Shown here: positions 57,026-64,000 of the stretch, in pieces | Layout of the letters: each line of letters starts with the position of its first letter | Position numbering within the stretch: the stretch's first letter is position 1 | Assembly (NCBI RefSeq): GCF_023343835.1 | Contig: NC_064442.1 | Coordinates: 19,640,501-19,704,500 of the forward strand | Origin: Lagopus muta | Lineage: Eukaryota > Chordata > Aves > Galliformes > Phasianidae | Direction: 5' to 3' | Length of the DNA: 64,000 bases | The notes under the pieces: model-generated | What the model saw: the letters and a program-made list of their open reading frames with translations, nothing else | Databases searched by the model: none | What the model was told of the DNA's origin: nothing | Position numbers and translations under genes: made by a program

Positions 57026-59027
57026 GCTGTGTTGCAGAGGCCCCACAGGGCAGAAACATTCCTGGCTCATGAAGCATTGAAGCATCTGGTGCTGGCTGAT
57101 TGCAGGGACCTGCCAGGTAATTAAGACCACTCTTCTTTCATCTGAAATGTTTAGCTCCAGAATCACACTGTCTGACATCAGATTAATTCATCTGTCCCCA
57201 GATGTCGTAAGACCAAACAAGCGGGAAGACTCAGTCTCCTCTGGCAGGCAGGAGTTAGAGCCGTGATCAGATTTCCTATGCACATATACTGAAAGTTATG
57301 TATTCTATTTCTATGCACGTACACGTGTATATACTGTGTGACCAAACAGATGCCCGCATCCTTTCCTGAGCATTACCCACACTCAGATTGACCTGCTTTT
57401 CTCTACATGTTCATACCCCTGGCCCAAGGCCTAGGATGTTTTTCTTTTGTGGAGCGGCTTCGGACAGTGTTCCACATAGTGAAGTCTCTTTGTTGTGGGC
57501 CACAGATGCAACATCCCATTCCATGCATTTCAAAGTACAAAGGCACATGGGATTAGCCTCCCAGAGCACCTGTCAGTCACTGTGATGAGAAGACCACAAA
57601 GAAGAGTTGGGGAAACCCCTGAAGTGCAGGCACACACAAGTCACGTAGCTGTGGAGTGCGGAGCTTCTGGACTCTTTTCTGCCACAGCACTGCTTTCTTC
57701 ATCAAGGTCGTTCCTAAGGTTCTGTGTGCCATTCCTGAAACAACGAGTGTTTTACACATTCTGGTCCTGCTGCCATTCAAAGCATTGCCTTTTCATGGCT
57801 GGTGCGGACCTTGAGTTACTCATGTTGTACTGGAAAGGGCCTTTGGAGATGATCTACTCCAATCCTCTGTGGGTTGCAGGCACACCTAGATGAGGTTTCT
57901 AGGTGGGACACATCACCCTTTGTAGATCTCCCCCACTACATGGAGTTTTCGTGTAAGTCCTGGCCCTAACTGCAATCCACTCCTTCAATTTCCCCTGATG
58001 ACTGGTTTACTTACTGGCCGCTTTTGTGAGGTAAGAGGCATTTTTGGCCACCAAATTGGAACGCCTCCACCTGAGAAGGGGCTGATGTGTCGGACACCAG
58101 AAGTAACCTGGGGATCTCTCTGATGACCTTCCCACACCTGCAGGAAAAGTTGCCAGCAGTGCTGCTGAGAAGCTCCTGAAGTAGTGGAGTAAGCACTGCA
58201 AATGGAGGGGAAGGAGACAGCAGAATTGAAGGAAGGAAGCCTTCCTCCTTCCTACATCTGGGACTGGAAGGGAAAGACGTGCTGAGACAGATTTCCCCTC
58301 CTCCTTCCAGTAAGTCCATCAGGAAGAGCTTTCTGGGCACACGCATGCAAGTGATACGCAGAGCAGGTGGCACAGTATTTCTGGCCATGGTTGTAGCAGT
58401 GTTCATGCAAAGAAGGATGAGGCAACCTCTTTTGTTGCAGTCTGCAGCATTTAGTCAGAGCAGTTGAGAAGAAGGGGATTGGGAGGCAAACCAGAAGCAT
58501 TTCTCCAGTTGTGAGAGAAGATCAGGTTTGTGTTCTGCGGCCCGGGAGAAACTCGTGACGTCCAAGAAAGCCACGTGCAAGCACTTGCACCTGGGTTGAG
58601 AAACCCCCCACTACTAATACGAGCTGAGGGATGAAAGGATGGAGAGCAGCCCTAACAAAAAGGACTTGGCCATACTGGTGTGTGGCAGCAGCTGGACGTG
58701 GGCCAGCAATGTACCCTTGCAGACCAGGAAGCCAACATCCTGGTCCAAGCAGTGAGGCCAGCAGAGAAAGAGGAGATCCTGGCACTCTGAATCCCTGCTC
58801 TCCCAACATCTCCTTTTATAACAGTCTCCGTATTGCAGAACGATTGATTTTGGCAGTGTTCTCTGCGGGACTTCTTATTCTGATTTTGCCTGGGCATGGC
58901 CTTGTGGCCATGGGACAAGGAAGGTTCTCCCTCCTCTGTTTCCAGTGATAAGAGGAAAGCTCAGGATGGCTTCTGCTGCAGAGCAGATGCAGAAATGTTT
59001 CGGGAAGAAAACAAATCACAAGTCCCA
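57026..59027. other. intergenic region between keratin c10 and the unit-3 pseudogene
   Basis: Direct copy of 9539-11,519, but with the unit-1 form near 57,580-57,605 (CTGTGATGAGAAGACCACAAAG). No gene supported. Confidence 0.55.
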
Positions 59028-59216
59028 AGGTATGCAGCACAAAGTCTTTAATGAGAAGGAAAACAAAGTGTCTCTGTACAGAGAAGAAGAAAAATGTTTT
59101 CAGTCTAAGGGGAGCCCGAGAGAACGATCCATCCATTTCTGGGATGTGTTCTCCAGATGGGACGATCCATCAGCTTCAGCAGATGAAACTGTTGGGCGGG
59201 CGAGGCAGACACAGCC
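59028..59216 (-). pseudogene. 3'-end keratin pseudogene, unit 3
   Basis: Last 12 codons, stop 59,176-59,178 and ATTAAA 59,052-59,047, matching the other three copies. Confidence 0.8.
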
Positions 59217-60029
59217 TCGTATACTTCATCACTGAATTTTACCGAGACAGTTGGCCATGCACTTCTTGCTGGAAAAAGCATGAGGACATTCCCCAAGGAA
59301 TGATGCTTCAGAGATGATAGGGAACATGTGACATGGCTATAGACATTCCCAGTCAGCAATCTCATGAGAGAGAAGCATTTCACTCTCAGCTCCACTCTTC
59401 CTTGTTATATATCTGCCTTTGTTGACTTTTCCTTGGTAAAAAACAAATTAAAAAACAATGCTGTTTCTGTAAGTGCATACCGAGTACAGGCAATGCCATC
59501 GTAGTCTTCACTCCTCCCTGCATCCCTGCAACAGCCCTGTTGATCTAGGCCCCTTTCCCCATCTGCAGTCATGCCATCCAGATGTGTCGATGGAACTTAC
59601 ACCAGCATCTTCAGCACATCTCTGATGATGCCCAGGGAGAAATGTCTCACAGATTTAGCCTGAGAGCTCGCACTGAAAGCAGTTGAAAGCTAGGTGTCCA
59701 CTGGTGTCCTTCATGCCTGACGTTCACTGTGACTGGTGGCCGTGCTCACCAGGAACAGAGTAATGCTACAAATGAAATTCCTGTGATGGAAATCCAATTG
59801 AAACCCCTGGAAGGCTAAATGGAGAATTCCAACTCGAGTAATTGGCCTAGGGACACAGGAATACAGAGGAACTATTCTGATGGTAGGCAGTATGAATCTG
59901 CAGCAAAACATTTCAGAGGAAAGAAGCAAGATAATTACTAGCAAGGTCTTGGCAGTCACCAACCGCTACCTGTTTTGATGCTTCATGACCATGGAATGTT
60001 TCTGTCGTCACATGCCTCAGGAACACGGC
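59217..60029. other. upstream region of keratin b11
   Basis: Corresponds to 17,407-18,219 in inverse orientation and shares its private features (GCACTGAAAGCAGTTGAAAGC near 59,670; E-box altered to CACATG at 60,009-60,014). No gene supported. Confidence 0.55.
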
Positions 60030-60095
60030 ATAAAAGCCCATGCTGCAGCAGGCTCAGCATCGCCTTTGCTTCCCTCACTTTCCTGCAGAAACGAG
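60030..60095 (+). promoter_or_regulatory. TATA box and exon 1 of keratin b11
   Basis: ATAAAA 60,030-60,035; exon 1 ends AAACGAG at 60,095 before GTAAGC. Upstream CACATG replaces CACGTG, as in b3. Confidence 0.8.
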
Positions 60096-60899
60096 GTAAG
60101 CCTCCCTTCACTCGGACTCTGCCTGTGGGCTTGACAGTTGTCATGCTAGCTCTTCAGTTTGGGTCTGATGTAGGCTGCCTCAGTATGGCAATGGCAAATG
60201 TTTCAGGACTGTGAACGCTTTTCCTGAGGAAGAGTGGTGGATGTGTGGAGGTGGGAAGAAGTGGGATCTTTCAGGGCAAATCCGATTCAGGGAGTCAGAG
60301 GCAAGGATGTACGCCCTGCAGAGTCATTGCCTGCAGCAGGTGGCACTGACCAAATAGCCAAGTGCATCCTGTGCTATCTTCTTTGCCTAGATTTTCATTT
60401 TTTGAGACGGGTATGATCAGTCTTTCCTCTCTTGACTATCTTGACTACCCCAAAACTGGGTGAGACACCATGTGCGGCGTAACTTGGAGAACACAATGAG
60501 GATGGTAGGAGCAATGAAGGACAGCGTGCATTTCTAAGTGGAGATTGCTGTGACATCTCTTCGTCTCAGACTTCTTGCATTGTTCCAATCTCAGCAATAT
60601 TTTCTGTGCTACTGCACCATGAAACACAGCAGGTAGTCCTGGTGCAACAAGCATCCCAGGGAAATCAGTGATTTGCTGCCAGACTCTCCAATAGGACCTA
60701 CAGGTGCAATGGCACAGCCATTATCTGTGCTAGCTGTATCGTCTGCACTCCCTTTCAGAGCACGGAACTGAAAACAGAACGAGAGCGGAGCAAGGAGTGA
60801 GGGTGAGAGAGCCAACGCAGAAAAAGAAAAGACTAACTGATTTTTGGGTCCGTGTTCCCTCCCTGCTCTGTGTTTCAGCTTTGCCTCCCTTAGAGAGAG

Positions 60900-61217
60900 A
60901 TGTCGTGCTGCAGACCCTGCGTCCCGTCCCCCTGCGGTGCCTCTGGCCCAACCCCACTGGCAAGCAGCTGCAGTGAGCCATGTGTCGCCCGCTGCGCTGA
61001 CTCAACTGTGGCCATCCAGGCCTCCCCTGTGGTGGTGACCCTGCCAGGCCCCATCCTCACCTCCTTCCCTCAGAGCACAGCCGTGGGATCCTCTCTGTCA
61101 GCTGCTGTTGGCAGCTCCCTCAGCTCCGCGGGCGTTCCCATCTCTTCTGGGGGCTCCCTTGGTCTGGGGGGCTCTGGGCTGTGTCTGCCTCGCCCGCCCA
61201 GCAGATTCATCTGCTGA
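60900..61217 (+). CDS. feather-type beta-keratin, copy b11
   Basis: Complete 105-residue protein, same variant set as b3 (S25, A38, Q40). Intron 60,096-60,878 (783 bp); exon 2 from 60,879; 5'UTR tail CTTAGAGAGAG, otherwise only at b3; codon for G50 followed by CCAGGCCCC (b3 and b11 have CCAGGC where others have CCGGGC). Poly(A) signal ATTAAA 61,343-61,348. Convergent with a12 across spacer 4. Confidence 0.92.
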   Translation: MSCCRPCVPSPCGASGPTPLASSCSEPCVARCADSTVAIQASPVVVTLPGPILTSFPQSTAVGSSLSAAVGSSLSSAGVPISSGGSLGLGGSGLCLPRPPSRFIC

Positions 61218-61769
61218 AGCCGATGGATCGTCCCATCTGGAGAACACATCCTAGAAATGGATGGATCGTTCTCTCTACCTCCCTGAAGACTGAAAACATT
61301 TTTCTCCCTCTCTGTACGGAGACACTTTGCTTTTTCCTTGTCATTAAAATCTTTGTGCTGCATATCCTGGGACTTGTGATTTGTTTTCCTCCTGAAACAT
61401 CTCAGCATCTGCTCTGCAGCAGAAAGCATCCTGAGCTTTCCTCTTCTCACTGGAAACAGAGGAGGAACAACCTTCCTTGTCCCATGGCCCCAAGTTCTTT
61501 GCCAGGCAAGATAGAAAGAAGAGTTCCTGCATAGAACACTTCCAGGTTCAGTCCTTCTATGATGCAGAGATGTGTTATAAAAGGAAAGCTGGGTGAGCAG
61601 AGATTTCTTTGCTTTTTTCTCTGGGAGAATTGTGTCCGTGAGTCGATATAGCAGGTGAGGTAGGCTGCAGACGAGAAGGGAGATGTGGTGCCCCAGTGAA
61701 TCACCCTCATTTGCTGCTAGCTGCTGCATTTATTCAAAGGAAGGAAGGGTTTGGGATGCAACATCTCTC

Positions 61770-63300
61770 CGCTTGTGAGTGAACACCAGGTTTACGACCT
61801 CCTGAGAAATCTGATCATCCACAAATGCATGGGCTCTGATTACATGCATCCCAGAGTCCTGAGGAGATTAGCTGATGTAGCCGTCAAGTCACTCTCACTG
61901 ATATTTGAAAAGTTGTGGCCATGAGATGAAGTCCAAGATGACTGGAATAAAGGCAATATCACACCCATTTTTATGAAGGGTAACAAGGATGACCGCAGGA
62001 ACTACCTTCCTGTGAGTCTCACCTCTGTGCTGGGAAAGATCAGAGAGCAAATTCTCCCCAGATTTATTAAGGTACGTGGAAGATAGGGAGGAGATATGGG
62101 AGAATCAGCATGGCTTCACCAAAGGCAAACCCTCTTTGGCCAACCTAGTAGCATCACTGGACAAGGGAATAGTCCCTGATGCCATCTATCTATACTTCAG
62201 TAAAGCCTTTGGCATGGTGTCCCTCAATATCCTTCTCTCCTCATTTGAGAGATATGATTTTATGGGTGGACTGTAGAGTGGACAAAGAACTGAATGCAGG
62301 ATCGAGTCCAGAGTGAGGTGGCCAATGGCTCAGTGTCTGGATGGAGAACAATGATAAGTGATGTCCAGTGGGCCCAAAACTGGACACAATAGTCCACATG
62401 CAGTCGCACCAAGGCAGAGTAGAGGGGGAGAAGAAGCTCTCTCGACCTACTAACCACACCACTTCTAATACTACCCAGGATGCCACTGGCCTTCTTGGCC
62501 ACAAGGACACAGTGCTGGTTCATGGTCACCTTACCGTTAACAAGGTCCCCCAGGTCCCTTTCCCATATACTGCTCTCCAAGAGGTCAATCCCCAGCCTCT
62601 ACAGGGGATAAGTGGTAAGTGATGTCCCACACAGTTGCTGCTGGGGCCAATATTCTTTAATATCTTCATCAGTGACATCGACAGTAGGGCCAAGTGCATC
62701 GTTAGCAAGTTTGTGGATGACACTTAAGCCGTGGGGTGCAGTGGACACACCAGAGGGACAGGATGCCATCCAGAGGGACCTAGACAGGATGAGCAATGGG
62801 TCCAGGTGAACCTCATGAGGTTCAAGAAAGCTAAGTGCAAGGTCTTGCACCTGGGTCAAGGCAACCCTCAGACTACCAAAACAAGCTAGGGGATGAAAGG
62901 ATTGAGCGCAGCCCTGACACAAAAGACTAGGGGCAGTGGTGGATAGCCACTGGACGTGAGCCAGCACTGTGCCCTCACAGCCCAGAAAGCCAGCCGTATC
63001 CTGGGCTGCATCAAAAGAAGCGTGGCGAGCAAGGCAAGGAGGAGATCCTGCCCCTCTGCACTGCGCAGGCAAGGCCTCTCCTGGAGTACCTCTTCCAGAT
63101 GTGGAGTCCTCAGCTCAGGAGCACACAGACCTGGTTGGATCAAAAATGATCCAAAGGATGGAACACCTCTCCTACAAGGACAGGCTGAGAGAGCTGGGCT
63201 TGTGCAGCCCAGAGAGGAGAAGGCTCTGGGGAGACCTGATAGTGGCCTGGCAGCATCTAAAGGGAAGCTTCATGAACAAAGGAATGCATGGATGAGATTC
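61770..63300 (+). mobile_element. CR1 LINE fragment forming palindrome spacer 4
   Basis: Same orientation as spacer 2. It has private changes in the catalytic region (TTCTTTAATATC and GACATCGACAG near 62,651-62,683) and shares TTTACGACC (61,792) with spacer 1. Confidence 0.85.
62355..62627 (-). repeat. nested 249-bp reversed CR1 piece, spacer 4
   Basis: TAAGTGATGTCC at 62,355-62,366 and 62,616-62,627 enclose the 249-bp reversed CR1 piece. Confidence 0.75.
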
Positions 63301-63718
63301 CCCTGGAGCCTTTCCTTCTCGATGCAAATGAATCCCTGCTCTCCCAGCGTCTCCTTTTATAAGAGTCTCTTAATTGCAGAACGATTGATCTTGGCAGTGT
63401 TCTCTGCAGGATCTCTTGTTCTTATTTTGCCTGCGGATGGCCTTGTGGTCATGGGACAAGGAAGGTTGTCCCTCCTCTGTTTCCAGTGAGAAGAGGAAAG
63501 CTCAGGATGCTTTCTGCTGCAGAGCAGATGCTGAGATGTTTCAGGAGGAAAACAAATCACAAGTCCCAAGGTATGCAGCGCAAAGATTTTAATGACAAGG
63601 AAAAAACAAAGTGTCTCCGTACAGAGAGGAAGAAAAATATTTTCAGTTTTCAGGGAGGCTGAGAGAAAGTTCCATCCATATCTGCGGTGTGTTCTCCAGA
63701 TGGGACAATCCATCGGCT

Positions 63719-64000
63719 TCAGCAGATGAATCTGCTGGGCGGGCGAGGCAGACACAGCCCAGAGCCCCCCAGACCAAGGGAGCCCCCAGAAGAGATGGGA
63801 ACGCCCGCGGAGCTGAGGGAGCTGCCAACAGCAGCTGACAGAGAGGATCCCACGGCTGTGCTCTGAGGGAAGGAGGTGAGGATGGGGCCCGGCAGGGTCA
63901 CCACCACAGGGGAGGCCTCGATAACCACAGTCGAGTCAGCGCAGCGGGCGACACATGGCTCACTGCAGCTGCTTGCCAGAGGGGTTGGGCCAGAGGCACC
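63719..64000 (-). CDS. feather-type beta-keratin, copy a12 (5' end beyond the window)
   Basis: Residues 13-105 and the stop are inside the window; the first 12 codons, intron and promoter lie past the right edge. Variant set S25, V38, E40, with CCTCTGGC at codons 19-21 as in a2 and a6. Poly(A) signal ATTAAA 63,593-63,588. Expected full CDS end about 64,036. Position next to spacer 4 makes it the counterpart of a6. Confidence 0.88.
   Translation of the reverse strand, partial: GASGPTPLASSCSEPCVARCADSTVVIEASPVVVTLPGPILTSFPQSTAVGSSLSAAVGSSLSSAGVPISSGGSLGLGGSGLCLPRPPSRFIC

Larger units (their letters stand above)
33952..64000. repeat. higher-order repeat copy 2 (A-c7-a8-spacer-b9-B-A-c10-b11-spacer-a12), cut by the window edge
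   Basis: Second copy of the ~32-kb unit, with two large differences from copy 1. Its first A block carries an extra 1.9 kb (35,689-37,573). Its b-flanked unit (about 47,800-61,800) lies in the opposite orientation to the matching unit of copy 1 (about 15,640-29,640). It runs off the right edge within keratin gene a12. Confidence 0.8.

Noticed and set aside
3679-64000. Palindromes as pure assembly artefact
   Set aside because: Arms differ by independent indels and substitutions (tRNA segment, intron lengths, 1.9-kb insert), unlike fold-back read artefacts; long-read confirmation is still needed.

Overview
The window looks like avian nuclear DNA. It holds twelve copies of a feather-type corneous beta-protein (beta-keratin) gene (eleven complete, one cut by the right edge), several CR1 LINE fragments (the dominant bird LINE), two copies of a tRNA-Gln gene and, at the far left, a decayed betaretrovirus-like endogenous provirus. 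There is no sign of bacterial gene organisation. The keratin genes have the classic avian layout: a short non-coding exon 1 behind a TATA box, one intron of about 0.72-0.79 kb, then exon 2 carrying the whole 105-codon CDS, with an ATTAAA poly(A) signal about 125 bp past the stop.

Layout. 1-3678: provirus on the minus strand (part of env at the left edge, a pol remnant, gag, primer-binding site, 5' LTR at 3227-3678). From 3679 to the right edge the DNA is a nested inverted-repeat array. Each unit has a core of three parts: block B (about 1.1 kb), block A (about 5 kb) and a 'c' keratin gene. Two further keratin genes ('a' or 'b') flank the core in inverted orientation. Neighbouring units are joined tail to tail by a 1.5-1.7 kb spacer made of CR1 sequence, centred near 14,968, 30,319, 47,119 and 62,468, whose orientation alternates. 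Written left to right: [provirus]-A-c1-a2-spacer(+)-b3-c4-A-B-b5-spacer(-)-a6-B-A-c7-a8-spacer(+)-b9-B-A-c10-b11-spacer(-)-a12. The pattern repeats directly every ~32.15 kb, as a higher-order repeat with six keratin genes.

The second copy of this higher-order repeat differs from the first by inversion of the whole b-flanked unit. Gene b3 matches b11 and gene b5 matches b9, including 5'UTR, intron-length and promoter differences. The oppositely oriented CR1 spacers on both sides are natural substrates for such an inversion. The two b-flanked units carry a tRNA-Gln(CTG) gene inside block A; the two a-flanked units lack it. Four 3'-end keratin pseudogenes lie between the c gene and its divergent neighbour. 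One unit (33,952-45,863) has an extra 1.9 kb containing a diverged block-A segment, a young 5'-truncated CR1 and a 0.4 kb duplication.

The keratin genes probably act together as high-copy structural protein genes of feather or other epidermis. Their near-identity, mosaic variants and palindromic arrangement point to continuing gene conversion and inversion between arms. Outside the genes listed, blocks A and B show no coding region I can support.
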